64,000 nucleotides of DNA, taken from Arion vulgaris (Eukaryota; Mollusca; Gastropoda; Stylommatophora; Arionidae). The stretch lies in assembly GCA_020796225.1 (NCBI GenBank), contig CM036775.1:7802893-7866892 (forward strand), written 5' to 3'. The notes beneath the pieces were generated by a model. That model had not been told where the DNA came from. It did no database searches and worked only from the letters and a program-made list of their open reading frames with translations. Of the stretch, positions 10,330 to 21,749 are shown piece by piece (positions within the stretch are counted from its first letter, which is position 1; each line of letters starts with the position of its first letter). Position numbers and translations under genes: made by a program.

Positions 10330-10990
10330 TCAGAGAAAATAGGTCGCATGCCTTGGACAAATTATTGTCACATATGGGAGATAATAATAAACTTTTATGT
10401 TTACTAAGGGAGATAATCTTAATCCTGTTTACAATATTAGATATCTCAATTTTTCTGGAAACATCTAAAAAACTTTAGTATATTTTAATATTTTACGCAA
10501 AAAAAAAATATAAATTATTTACATTAGAAGATCAAAAATAGTTATTGATTGCTTTTATAATTATATATATTTTTTCTGCAGTATACGTTTTTCATGTAAT
10601 TTACTTTCTTAGTTACATTTGTTTAAAAGTAAGGGACTAACATTTAACAGTAGTGTGAATTTTCTTATATTCGAAAGATGGAAATTTTTGCTGGCTTTTA
10701 TAAAGCCTATATAAATAAATTTTGTAGAACTAAGATTTTTCTTCGTCAAACACTTCATCTCGAACATTTGATAAACACTCTGTGAGATTTATTTGTGATC
10801 TGAGCCTAAGAACGATTGTACTTTATGCCAGTTATGCGCCTACAAGTAGACCAGCTGCTCCTATTTGTGCGATACTTTTATTTACTAGGTAGCTTACCTG
10901 AGCTCCTACATCAGGTTTCTCTTACGACATGCCTTGTAGGATACAGTGGCAATATTCTTTGATTCCCTTTTAGGCACCGGAACCATACGG
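10330..10990. repeat. Composite repeat remainder plus SINE-2 antisense
   Basis: 10330-10740 continues the AT-rich block broken by the THAP element. 10742-10990 is an antisense SINE-2 (CTACAAGTAGACCAG, TTTTATTTACTAGG, TCTTACGACATGCCTTG). Together they give the empty-site reference for the RPL35 insertion. Confidence 0.65.
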
Positions 10991-11024
10991 ACGGTAGGAG
11001 CGTCTAAGTTAGGGACCCACGTGT

Positions 11025-11426
11025 CTGTCAGAGACCGAGGGGGAGCAAAGAATAGTACCACTGCGACCTACAAGGCATGTCGTAGAAGGTGATTAATGTA
11101 GGGGTCCGCTTTTTATTGCCGGGGCCCGAAAGAGAAGGATATAATATTCAGCAATGTGTACCTGTCAAGAACATCATAAGAGACGACTAAGGATGGCCAG
11201 GCGAGGGGCTGGCATCCTCACGCTGTAGAAAAAATAAGCTACAAAATCTTCAACAAACATGAATAGTACAACTAAAAGAAAAAACCTATATCAAACATCC
11301 GACCAAGGGAAAGGTTCTACAACAAGGAGAACATTATTTACTGTCGGAAAACTGGAACCCGCAGCGAAAAAGGAGTAGGGTAAGAACTAGAAATACGTAG
11401 AGAAGAGAGCAGGATAATGATATTAA
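11025..11426 (+). repeat. Paralog of the left flank of minisatellite 1
   Basis: Matches 2740-3104 over its whole length: GAGCAAAGAATAGTACCACT, CGAAAGAGAAGGATATAAT, GGCCAGGCGAGGGGCTGG and GGAAAACTGGAACCCGCAGC. The last part reads LINE-E coding (NWNPQ-like). Confidence 0.65.
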
Positions 11427-13931
11427 AAGGATAACCAAGACACGGAAAGAATGTAAAAGAATAGTCAAGATGTGGAAAGAATAAAAGGATAACCAAGATG
11501 TGGAAAGAATGTAAAAGAATAGTCAAGATGTGGAAAGAATGAAAGGATAGCCAAGATGTGGAAAGAATGTAAAAGGATAGCCAAGATGTGGAAAGAATGT
11601 AAAAGGATAACCAAGATGTGGAAAGAATGTAAAAGAATAGTCAAGATGTGGAAAGAATGTAAAAGAATAGTCAAGATGTGGAAAGAATAAAAGGATAACC
11701 AAGATGTGGAAAGAATGTAAAAGGATAGTCAAGATGTGGAAAGAATAAAAGGATAACCAAGATGTGGAAAGAATGTAAAAGGATAGCCAAGATGTGGAAA
11801 GAATAAAAGGATAACCAAGATGTGGAAAGAATGTAAAAGGATAGCCAAGATGTGGAAAGAATAAAAGGATAACCAAGATGTGGAAAGAATGTAAAAGAAT
11901 AGTCAAGATGTGGAAAGAATAAAAAGGGTAACCAAGATGTGGAAAGAATGTAAAAGAATAGTCAAGATGTGGAAAGAATGTAAAAGAATAGTCAAGATGT
12001 GGAAAGAATAAAAGGATAACCAAGACACGGAAAGAATGTAAAAGAATAGTCAAGATGTGGAAAGAATGAAAGGATAGCCAAGATGTGGAAAGAATGTAAA
12101 AGGATAACCAAGATGTGGAAAGAATGTAAAAGAATAGTCAAGATGTGGAAAGAATGAAAGGATAGCCAAGATGAGGAAAGAATGTAAAAGGATAACCAAG
12201 ATGTGGAAAGAATGTAAAAGAATAGTCAAGATGTGGAAAGAATGAAAGGATAGCCAAGATGAGGAAAGAATGTAAAAGGATAACCAAGATGTGGAAAGAA
12301 TGTAAAAGAATAGTCAAGATGTGGAAAGAATGTAAAAGAATAGCCAAGATGTGGAAAGAATAAAAGGATAGCCAAGATGTGGAAAGAATGAAAGGATAAC
12401 CAAGATGTGGAAAGAATGAAAGGATAACCAAGATGTGGAAAGAATGAAAGGATAGCCAAGATGTGGAAAGAATGAAAGGATAGCCAAGATGTGGAAAGAA
12501 TGAAAGGATAACCAAGATGTGGAAAGAATGAAAGGATAACCAAGATGTGGAAAGAATGAAAGGATAGCCAAGATGTGGAAAGAATGAAAGGATAACCAAG
12601 ATGTGGAAAGAATGAAAGGATAACCAAGATGAGGAAAGAATGAAAGGATAGCCAAGATGTGGAAAGAATGAAAGGATAACCAAGATGTGGAAAGAATGAA
12701 AGGATAACCAAGATGTGGAAAGAATGAAAGGATAACCAAGATGTGGAAAGAATGAAAGGATAGCCAAGATGTGGAAAGAATGAAAGGATAACCAAGATGA
12801 GGAAAGAATGAAAGGATAGCCAAGATGTGGAAAGAATGAAAGGATAACCAAGATGAGGAAAGAATGAAAGGATAGCCAAGATGAGGAAAGAATGAAAGGA
12901 TAGCCAAGATGTGGAAAGAATGAAAGGATAGCCAAGATGTGGAAAGAATGAAAGGATAACCAAGATGTAGAAAGAATGAAAGGATAACCAAGATGAGGAA
13001 AGAATGAAAGGATAGCCAAGATGAGGAAAGAATGAAAGGATAGCCAAGATGTGGAAAGAATGAAAGGATAACCAAGATGAGGAAAGAATGAAAGGATAAC
13101 CAAGATGAGGAAAGAATGTAAAAGGATAGCCAAGATGAGGAAAGAATGAAAGGATAACCAAGATGAGGAAAGAATGTAAAAGGATAACCAAGATGTGGAA
13201 AGAATGAAAGGATAGCCAAGATGTGGAAAGAATGAAAGGATAACCAAGATGTGGAAAGAATGAAAGGATAGCCAAGATGTGGAAAGAATGAAAGGATAAC
13301 CAAGATGTGGAAAGAATGAAAGGATAACCAAGATGTGGAAAGAATGAAAGGATAACCAAGATGTGGAAAGAATGAAAGGATAGCCAAGATGTAGAAAGAA
13401 TGAAAGGATAACCAAGATGTGGAAAGAATGAAAGGATAACCAAGATGTGGAAAGAATGAAAGGATAACCAAGATGTGGAAAGAATGAAAGGATAACCAAG
13501 ATGTGGAAAGAATGAAAGGATAACCAAGATGTGGAAAGAATGAAAGGATAACCAAGATGTGGAAAGAATGAAAGGATAACCAAGATGTGGAAAGAATGAA
13601 AGGATAGCCAAGATGAGGAAAGAATGTAAAAGGATAACCAAGATGTGGAAAGAATGAAAGGATAACCAAGATGTGGAAAGAATGAAAGGATAACCAAGAT
13701 GTGGAAAGAATGAAAGGATAGCCAAGATGTGGAAAGAATGAAAGGATAACCAAGATGTGGAAAGAATGAAAGGATAGCCAAGATGTGGAAAGAATGAAAG
13801 GATAACCAAGATGTGGAAAGAATGAAAGGATAACCAAGATGTGGAAAGAATGAAAGGATAACCAAGATGAGGAAAGAATGTAAAAGGATAGCCAAGATGA
13901 GGAAAGAATGTAAAAGGATGACCAGAAAGAG
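11427..13931 (+). repeat. Purine-rich minisatellite 2 (28/30-bp units), about 2.5 kb, inside LINE-E
   Basis: About 87 units. The left 0.9 kb mixes 30-bp units (TAAAAGAATAGTCAAGATGT type) and shorter units. From about 12,360 to 13,860 the array is dominated by a homogeneous 28-bp unit (AAAGGATAACCAAGATGTGG + AAAGAATG). The 30-bp unit keeps frame with LINE-E and the 28-bp unit does not. The outer sequence on both sides is LINE-E coding. Antisense frames of over 500 codons through it are open in all three phases because the unit lacks stops. Confidence 0.92.
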
Positions 13932-14110
13932 AGGAAAGGCTGGAAGAAGTTTACCGAAGATCGTTGCTCTGTTGGAAGTTGAAAGGGGAAGTAAAACATG
14001 TTGGCTGGCGCAGACGATCATGAATCTCCACAAACGTCTGCCCGGAGTATTGACGATCAGCTTAAATGCATGGTCGATTCCTCAACCCATCCTGCTGAAA
14101 ATCAAGATAG
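13922..14110 (+). mobile_element. LINE-E C-terminal end after minisatellite 2
   Basis: RKRGKAGRSLPKIVALLEVE then ...GSKTCWLAQT, homologous to 4021-4185. It shows that the two arrays sit at the same point of the same retrotransposon tail. Confidence 0.65.
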
Positions 14111-14142
14111 GAGTGGTGGTCTCTGTTGCTAAATAGTTAATG

Positions 14143-14440
14143 TCGTGGTCTCTGTGGCTAAGTAGTTAATGTCGTGTGTTCTCTAAGAATTCCGAAGGTC
14201 GTAGGTTGGAATACAGAACAACGGGAGGGCGTTGTTTGATTCCCAGTGCATTTTCCCACTAGATTCACATGACTGTTGACTGTGCTACAGAGTTTTGTAC
14301 CTTGCTCAATATTCTCATCAGATGGGGTGTCATTTTGGAGAAGTGTCACCGAGCCGTATGGGGAAAACCGGGCAAAGCAGGCAACACTTGACCTGTAAGA
14401 CCTAATCATTATTATACTCAAAAAGCACTTTACTAATAGC
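14143..14440 (+). repeat. SINE-3 copy
   Basis: Third copy of the composite's tRNA-headed repeat, more diverged than those at 13 and 4193. It starts GTGGTCTCTGTGGCTAAGTA and carries the CACATGACTGTTGACTGTGC body block. Confidence 0.6.
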
Positions 14441-14469
14441 CCAGAGGATAATTCTCATTTTCTCAATCC

Positions 14470-15001
14470 AAAACAAAATTTAACACAGATGGAACAAAGC
14501 AAATCAAATGATAGGGCAAATGGCACCAATTTTAAGATGCAAACACGTCACCATGAACACAAAAGAGCAATGTTTAACACAATCTTTCTCCGCACATTAT
14601 GTTACCAGTGACAAACCTGGACGCTGACAACAAACGACAGAAGAAAACTAGTCACGACAGAGATGAAGTGTCTACGCAGAATGCTGGGTGTAACAAGAAG
14701 AGACCGGTTGAGAAATGAAGACATCAGGAAAAAAGTGGGTACAACATCAGTACTAGACTTCATCAAGAAACAACAAATTAAATGGTTCGGCCACGCAGAT
14801 TACCAAAGACAGTGCACCTCAAAGAGCAATGCTGCTCCGATACAATGGTTACAAAGCAAAAGGCCGGACACGCAAAAGATGGAGCTCAGAGATAACAGAG
14901 GTCACGAAAGGGACTATCTACAATGCGCATACAAGGGCCCCTTTTAGAAATCTCTTCTTGACCTGACGCTGTGAGGCAAACAGGATTCGAGAAAGAAAGA
15001 A
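14470..15001 (+). mobile_element. LINE-B 3' fragment inserted in the composite repeat
   Basis: Frame 14663 reads MKCLRRMLGVTRRDRLRNED, IRKKVGTTSVLDFIKKQQIK and WFGH, a retrotransposon tail. The composite runs CAATCCAAAAC / TAATGTTACTTA on either side, with a possible short AAAAC duplication. Confidence 0.7.
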
Positions 15002-15569
15002 AACTAATGTTACTTATTTTCAACTGGATACCGTAGGAAATGACCGTACTTGGTACTGAAATTGAATCAGACACGTCGTTTAATGAATCCAGAGTGATGA
15101 AAACTATAATAAAGTATTTACCTAAAGTAATAAAGTCAAACTATGTATGCTTGTATTTCGAAAGTATTCGCACTATTAACATATGGGAGATAATTGTAAA
15201 CTTTTTTTTATTATAAGGGAAATAATCTGAAATATATTTACAAAATTGCATATCTTACTTTTTCTGGAAACATCTTAAAAAACTTTAGTATATTTAATTA
15301 AAATAGCACTATTAAAATTTTTAAACAATTATTTTTAACATAATGATATAAAATAGATACATTTGACTTTTAAAGTTATATGCAGTTATTCTGCAGTGTA
15401 AGTTATTTACGTGATTTGGTGTTTCAATTATCGTCTTTTAGAGTCAAGGGATTGTCTATTTAGTTCGCATTTAATTAGTATTTAGTGGGAAATACTTTAT
15501 AAAGTTTATAAATTTTTTGCGGCTTTTATAAAGCCTTTATACACACATTTTGTACAACCAATAAAAACA

Positions 15570-16015
15570 AGGAAGGAATCATCAAGGGGCGTATCCTTTA
15601 TAGGACGTTGTTCACTTTGTCTCAAGCCAATTCACCCACTTCGCCGATTTTCAAAGGACTAGGTTAGAATATTAAGAAGGCAAAAGTTATGATCATATTA
15701 AAATGCGGACTTTGACAAAATGCACCAGTAAATGGGACTGAGTTAAGGCGACAGACAAGGATCATCTTCCGACTCGGGATAAGTCATAACAGACTGAACA
15801 AACACCTACACAGGCTACGATTGTCCCCATCCCTCTGTGTGCACCGCTGAACAAACCACAGAACATGTCCTGCAAGACTGTCCCTGTATGTCCTCCTATA
15901 AAGGAATGCTGGCCCTACAAACAACACTACATTCAAAACTACATGGCACCAGAGATGAGAGCTCCAGGAAAAATCTGGCCAGCAATGGCGGAATGCGGGA
16001 GGGCCATTCAGTCAG
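15570..16015 (+). mobile_element. LINE-I (jockey-like) C-terminal fragment
   Basis: Reads RTRIIFRLGISHNRLNKHLHRL, then after a frame change MCTAEQTTEHVLQDCPCMSS, the Cys/His C-terminal motif of jockey-clade RNase H-bearing LINEs. Broken and 5' truncated. Confidence 0.65.
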
Positions 16016-16545
16016 AACTGTTTGATTCTGAACACGACTTTGCTAGCGCATTTCCGCCATGTTTGGTCGGGTATTTTCCGGTTTCGTGTGCCGAGCTACT
16101 GAGTTAGTGCTTGAGCAACGCTGTGAGCTATGACTGTTACATGGAATGATTTTTGCTGTGTCAACCGTGCGTTTGTTGTGTGTATTCAGAAAATGGCGGA
16201 CAGCGGTTATGACGAACAAGCTCAATCTGCCAGATGCAGTTATATTGCGAGTGCAGAAAGCTGGATTTTGTCATGATTGATGTTCCCTTCGACAAGAATT
16301 GCAATCAAGTGATGAACAGTTTTGTGTTGCTACATTGCGAGGCCATATGAATTTTATGCGGAGCAGGTTTCTTTTGTGGCGGTACACGACTGTTTCATTC
16401 TGGAATTAGTTCACACAGGAAACATTTCACATTTGTTAGCATTTCGTGTGATATTCATTGGCACATGAACGGAGCAATTATGGGGTGACCCGTTGCAGTG
16501 AAGTTGGAACCGTACTTATGAACTATGAACTATGAGGCTCAGACA
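16016..16545. repeat. Low-copy sequence with a 130-bp block repeated at 24,883
   Basis: No gene is recognised. A start at 16193 (ATGGCGGACAGC) is followed by only about 25 codons. The block at 16401-16532 (TTAGTTCACACAGGAAAC to AACTATGAACTA) recurs at 24883-25013 with few differences, so at least that part is a dispersed repeat. Confidence 0.45.
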
Positions 16546-16724
16546 ACAGTCGACTTCATCATAAGAACGCGTCTAACTGTATCATCATCAAAATCAGTGA
16601 CGCTCACAGAAGGTTGTCAAGAAGGTCCAGCATCCTCTGTTTCGCTTGTGTACACATGCAGACTGAACGCAAAAGTTCTCACTTATCTCTGGTCCTCTGC
16701 CTTTCCTCAACCTCAGTAAAGTTT

Positions 16725-16965
16725 TATCATGTTCTGTTTTTCCAATTTTACTTGTCTGATTTATTTCTCTAATAATTTTCTTCAGCCTAGTTCTAAACTT
16801 TATTTGTCTGTTTTGTCCAGAAACTCTGTATCTTCTATATCACATCCAAATGCATCAATTGTCTTAACTGCTTGTTCATTGTCCATGTTTTAGCATACAT
16901 TAATATAGATATATACATTTGATCATTCTAATTTTTAGCCTGTCAACGAAATCATCAATAGTGAT
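16725..16965 (-). mobile_element. LINE tail fragment, antisense
   Basis: Minus-strand translation gives NMDNEQAVKTIDAFGCDIED, an RTE-tail-like segment, with stops. It is too short to assign to a family. Confidence 0.4.
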
Positions 16966-17141
16966 CGCAAAGAAGTCCGAGTGTTTACAAAGAACAAGAA
17001 AGAAAGTCCTGAGTCAGAGTATGCTTATGTTGTTTGCTGTGCATAATTTCTTAGATAGACGAGTAAAACGATGTAACATGGGTGAACACGTAATAACAAA
17101 GTACGAAGTTTTAAATTCAAAAACATACTATACCAACACTT

Positions 17142-17255
17142 CGACCGTATACAGCAAAGGATACAACAGAGTGACGAATTTCACTTCTTTTATACGTTTA
17201 TTCATTTTATATGTTTTTCGTCACTCTTTGTATCCTTTGCTTGATAAGGTCTTTT
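17142..17255. other. Long imperfect hairpin (inverted repeat)
   Basis: The arm at 17154-17178 (GCAAAGGATACAACAGAGTG...) is the inverted complement of 17217-17240 with one unpaired base. Pairing extends imperfectly outward to about 17142 and 17255. The loop is 38 bases and AT-rich. It could be a fold-back transposon end or a small-RNA-type hairpin; the sequence alone does not decide. Confidence 0.6.
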
Positions 17256-17399
17256 GGTTGAAAGTTGCTGATTATTGTACTGTTTTGTTATTTTATTTCA
17301 TACTACACCACTTTCTCAATTCTTCTTTCTTTGTCCTCCTGTTTTCCGCTGGCTCGGTTAACTGATGATCGGTTTCCGAGATAATGACACGTGTCTGTG

Positions 17400-17660
17400 C
17401 TGGGTTAATGTAACTCCATCACCATCTTCTGCTGCCTTTCTCTTATGATTCCATTCAGGTTGTCGCTCTGCAACTGTGATTGTCATTCTGACGTGGCCAA
17501 ACCATTTGTCTCATTTTCAATAAATCTAAAGCGGTGTTCTCCGTTGTTCTTCTAATTTCTCATTTCTTATATGGTCTCTTCTTGTTTTATTTACTGCTTC
17601 CTCAGGCATCTCTTTCCATGCTAGTAATTGTCCTTTTCTTGTTCTTTTGTCAGTCCATGT
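17400..17660 (-). mobile_element. LINE-B-like fragment, antisense
   Basis: The minus strand holds a MPEEAVNKTRRDHIRNEKLE-like stretch and an ENETNGLATS segment where IKWFGH is expected, all frame-broken. Low identity to the other LINE-B copies. Confidence 0.45.
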
Positions 17661-17839
17661 TTGTCTGTAAATGTGTACTAAAGATTGAATTTAATCTGCT
17701 TTAGTATACTGGAATAACTGGGTTTTCAAGATTGGGGTACTGGTTGTAACTACTAATTGCTTGACTAATTTCTACAATCTATATTGTTGTTAATTATTGC
17801 AAACCCTTATCAAAATTCCTTTCATACCTGTCTTTTATC

Positions 17840-18190
17840 AAAAATTCGCTGCAATTTTTCTCCCAAAATTCACTTTCTTACATTTTTGTGTGTTCACAAT
17901 TCACTTTCTTATATGTGTTTTTGTTCATAATTCACTTCTATAAATTAATGTAGAGCAAACTTCACTTCATCCCGTGTTATGTCGAAATTTCATTTCATAC
18001 TTTTCAGGTACAGAATTCACTTCTATATCTTCATTTTCCTCAAAATTCTACCTTCCTTGTCAAAATTACCTTCCTTCTTTGTCTAAAATTCACTTACTTC
18101 TTGTAAAATTCACTTCTCTCTTTGTCTAAAATTCTCACCTTCCTTGTTAAATCACTCTACCTTCCTTGTCTAAATCACTTCTATCTTTTT
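17840..18190. repeat. Degenerate tandem repeat around AAAATTCACTT
   Basis: About 12 irregular units of 20-40 bases share AAAATTCACTTNCTT. Spacing and sequence drift, as in an old minisatellite. Nothing coding. Confidence 0.7.
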
Positions 18191-18219
18191 AGTATCTATA
18201 TCATTTTCATATACGCCCT

Positions 18220-18480
18220 GTGTTCCCAGGGCTTACAAGGGAGCACAGAATAGTAACACTGTGACCTACAAGGCTGTCGTTGTCGGAGACTAAGGTAGGG
18301 GACTAGGAAGCTACACTTAGTAAATAAAAAGCATCGCAGAAATTTGATGTGCTGGTCTACTTGAAGGCGCGTAACTAGCACAACATACATTCGATCTTGG
18401 CTCAGATCACATAAAAATCACAAAGTGGTTTAAAAGTGGTAGATATGAAGCAGTCGAAGAAGAAGATTTATGTAAACAAA
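18220..18480 (+). repeat. SINE-2 copy
   Basis: GGGAGCACAGAATAGTAACACTG, CAAGGCTGTCG, AGTAAATAAAAAGCAT and TGTGCTGGTCTACTTG are present. It ends GAAGAAGAAG. Several one-base gaps against the other copies. Confidence 0.65.
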
Positions 18481-18509
18481 ATTCCAGAAACTTGTTGTTT
18501 ATCATCTTA

Positions 18510-18875
18510 CTAAACAAGTATTTTAATGAATATAAAATGGAACGAATTCAGAGAAGTGATGAAATCAGAGACATGTCTGTCAACCACTAGTGACAACTGT
18601 TATAAGAAAGAAAGATATGTTGGACACACCTTGAGGAGAAATGATCAACGAATATCAAAGCATGCATTGAAGTGGGATGCCAAGGGTTCAAGAAAGAGAG
18701 GTCGACCTAAGGAGACCTGAAACGAACTTTGCTGATAGAGGCAAGAAATATCGGTCTCAGTTCCATGGATGAGATTGAGCGAGTTGCACAGGATAGAGCG
18801 GTATGCAGAAATTGCTTGCAGGCCCTATGTAACGTATAACGGTAAGAGAGATATTATTATTATTATTTAAACAAG
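18510..18875 (+). mobile_element. LINE-A 3' end with (ATT)n tail
   Basis: Reads MNIKWNEF...SGQPLV-equivalent with frameshifts, VGHTLRRNDQRISKHALKWD, AKGSRKRGRPKET, then ERVAQDRAV and NV-stop. The end is ACGTATAACGGTA...ATTATTATTATTATT. It shows the family's complete 3' terminus. Confidence 0.8.
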
Positions 18876-19364
18876 TATTTGATGCGCGCTGTTGTTATAT
18901 ATTAGTAGTTATTAACCGCATTCACAACCTTCATCAGTAACCTTTCAGGCGTATGCTTCAATTGAAAACTATCTGTTTTATTGTAACCATTCACATCGTA
19001 CCTTATTCCAAACAGCGGATCATTTTCCATTCAATTAACATGTCAGTCACCCGACGACGCTAAACCTTGCGAGATGTCGACGCATTATTCATTCGACTTA
19101 AAATTGACCTCTGCTTGTTAATTTCTCTTTAATACGGTCCGTATACCCAGGGAATGAAGTCTTAAACAGGAAGAAACTGGTTCCACCTGCGGGCACTCTA
19201 GTGCCAAATATACAAGGTTGTATGACCTCATTAACTTCGGCCAGGAATCATTCTACAACTTATTCATGCTCTATTTATTCCCGCCTATATATCTTTAAGC
19301 GGTAGCGTTACGATGTCATCATTCTTAAAGCGGGAGCGAGACGACACCATCAAATCTTACATAC

Positions 19365-20060
19365 GGTCGTTAAGGTGGGTATTAGTAGTGGCAGAGATAC
19401 GATTCATCAAATCTTGTATACTATTGCTAAGGTGGGTATTAGTAGTGGCAGAGATACGATTCATCAAATCTTGTATACTATTGCTAAGGTGGGTATTACT
19501 AGTGGCAGAGATACGATTCATCAAATCTTGTATACTATTGCTAAAGTGGGTATTAGTAGTGGCAGAGATACGATTCATCAAATCTTGTATACTATTGCTA
19601 AGGTGGGTATTAGTAGTGGCAGAGATACGATTCATCAAATCTTGTATACTATTGCTAAGGTGGGTATTAGTAGTGGCAGAGATACGATTCATCAAATCTT
19701 GTATACTATTGCTAAGTGGGTATTATAGTGGCAGAGATACGATTCATCAAATCTTGCTATACTTGCTAAGGTGGGTATTAGTAAACGGCAGAGATACGAT
19801 TCATCAAATCTTCATACTATTGCTAAGGTGGTAATTAGTAAGGCAGAGATACGATTCATCAAATCTTTTCATACATGCTAAGGTGGTATTAGTGCCGAGA
19901 TCCATGTTCATCAAATCTATGTATACTTCAAACCGTTAAGTTGGTTTACGTAGTGATAATCGAGCTTCATCAAACTTTTGTATACTATTGCAAGGTCATT
20001 TTATAATTTGTAGAAGCGGCTAGATTTAGCAAATCACCATCGAAATATGCATACTGCGAC
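19365..20060 (+). repeat. 57-bp satellite with a decay gradient
   Basis: The unit holds GGTGGGTATTAGTAGTGGCA, GAGATACGATTCATCAAATC and TTGTATACTATTGCTAA. Units one to six (19,375-19,715) are nearly identical, with 1-2 changes. Units seven to eleven progressively gain indels and substitutions until the array is unrecognisable at about 20,060. The unit is 19 codons long, so it is open in several frames on both strands; this is not evidence of a gene. Confidence 0.92.
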
Positions 20061-20282
20061 TAAAGTGTCGTATTAGTGCCTGTGTCATGTTTTTGGAAAT
20101 CTTAAGTATATTTAACTCTTTCCATACGAACGTACATGCCTTACTCAGGTCATGACGAAATATAGTTGATGCAACATAGAGCTTTTCGAAGCAAGACAGT
20201 TCACGTAATGACTTGTTTATTAGCAGTTCATTTAATAATTTGTTTTGTTCTTGCTTAAATTTACCAGCGTCCGCCTCTTGTG

Positions 20283-20480
20283 GTGCCGGCCTCAAGGGAA
20301 TGAAAGAATATATCACTGCGACCGTTACAAAGCCTGTCGTAAGAGGCGACTGATGCTAGGCCTAGGAAGTCTCTCTCTTGTATAAATAAAAATCAGGGCG
20401 CCGAACTGATTTGCGTGAGCCTACCTTTAGGCTGCCATAACTGCTTTCCGACTTAAGTACAACTCGCTCTCTGGCTTCAG
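20283..20480 (+). repeat. SINE-2 fragment
   Basis: GAATATATCACTGCGACC, GTCGTAAGAGGCGACTGATG and TATAAATAAAAATC are recognisable, followed by a diverged tail running into an antisense SINE-1. Confidence 0.5.
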
Positions 20481-20486
20481 ATCTAT

Positions 20487-20745
20487 ACTTCTTCTTCTTT
20501 ACGTTCGTTCTTTACGACCAATTTTAATCACTCTTTGTGATATGTTTGATCTTTGCCAAGAACGTGTATACGTTGCACGTTGGTTTGTAGGCCCCTAAAC
20601 GATAGACTTCTACACGTTTAGGACACATGCATCCGATTTCAGCTAAACTCCTTAGTGCCTCTTTCGACATGCGTGGCATGTAACAGTGGTTCTATTCTTT
20701 ACACCCAAAATTTAGGCCCCGGTAAGTACTCGGGCGTTCGATTGT
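20487..20745 (-). repeat. SINE-1 copy, antisense
   Basis: Begins CTTCTTCTTTACGTTCGTTC (antisense tail side) and ends GGCCCCGGTAAGTACTCGGGC (antisense tRNA-like head). Near full length. Confidence 0.7.
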
Positions 20746-20754
20746 ATTGAGTCT

Positions 20755-21060
20755 GATATTTCACTCCTGTCGTAATACTTTAAATAAATCCTGCAAGTAA
20801 TGTGTCCATACCGCTCTATCCTGGAAAATCATTCAATCGCTTCTATTGTATTGCGTCCTCTCAGTAAAGTTCGTTTCAGGGTTTCCCTCAGGACGTCCTT
20901 TCCTTCTTGAACACGTTGCGTAATATTTTTTTTATTTATCGCTCGCTGTGATTTCAGGTGCCTAATGTGGTTCCTATGATTTTTTTTGCGTGAATATTTG
21001 CTTTCCTCACCCCAAGTTTCCTTTGTCATTCCCTCAAGCCGTAGTCCGAATTCAAAGATA
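20755..21060 (-). mobile_element. LINE-A 3' end, antisense, with internal drift
   Basis: The antisense tail region CCTGCAAGTAATGTGTCCAT is followed by the complement of LRETLKRTLLRGRN and HIRHLKSQ-like remnants. A second partial tail appears at 21,110-21,160. Confidence 0.55.
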
Positions 21061-21189
21061 ATAGTAGTATTATTATATTAGTATTATATTGAATACTTTA
21101 TATACGGATAAGAAGTAATTTCTCCAAACCGTTCTATCCTTGGCAACTCGTTTATTTTCTTCTATAGAATTGAGTCTGAAATTTCTCAT

Positions 21190-21430
21190 TCCTCAGCTTC
21201 TTCTTCTTCGAACGCTCATATGACCACTTGTTCACCACTCTGTTGATTTGTTGGATCGAGCCTAAGAGCGATTTATGTTGTGCTAGTAATACGCCCTACA
21301 AGTAGACCATCCCTTTTCTGCCATGTTTTTATTTACTAGGATAGCTTCCTAGGGCCTACATCAGTCGCCTCTTACGACATGCCTTGTAGGTTGCAGTGGT
21401 ATTATTCTTTGTTTCTCTTGTGGGTCCCAG
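21190..21430 (-). repeat. SINE-2 copy, antisense, with a partial second end
   Basis: TTCTTCTTCGAACGCTCATA, CTACAAGTAGACC, CGCCTCTTACGACATGCC. A second copy of the CTCTTACGACATGCCTTG end follows at 21,450-21,520, so two overlapping heads are present. Confidence 0.65.
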
Positions 21431-21749
21431 CACCACGCGAGCGAGCCGACTCTTACGACATGCCTTGTAGGTCGTAGTGATGCTATTCTTTGCTTCCTTT
21501 GCGGGCCCCAACACTACATGGGCGTAGACACACGGGCGTTCTAAAAGTTGATGTTCGTTTGATAATATGTAGTTTAATTTTTTTAAATCTCTTCATTGCA
21601 ATCAAAATTGCTACATAAATAGATGAACTACTCTTTGATATTTATCATTTCTTATTCCAGGGTGATATCTGCATTACTTGACATAAGTGTCTTCTTTATT
21701 ATATTTTTTTCATAGCTATCTGCAGTCCAACTTTTGATGTATAGATCGC

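Noticed and set aside
3105..13931. CRISPR arrays
   Set aside because: The repeats are directly adjacent with no unique spacers, and the window is eukaryotic.
12138..14033. Open frames of 500-630 codons on the minus strand
   Set aside because: They run through the 28/30-bp minisatellite. All three phases are open, and each repeats the same short peptide, because the unit lacks stops. No family resemblance.
16193..16276. Possible new gene start MADSGYDEQAQ
   Set aside because: Ends after about 28 codons without a good donor, and the nearby sequence is repeated at 24,883. Not supportable as a gene.
19313..19834. Frames of 112-173 codons on both strands
   Set aside because: 57-bp satellite, divisible by three, open in several phases by chance.
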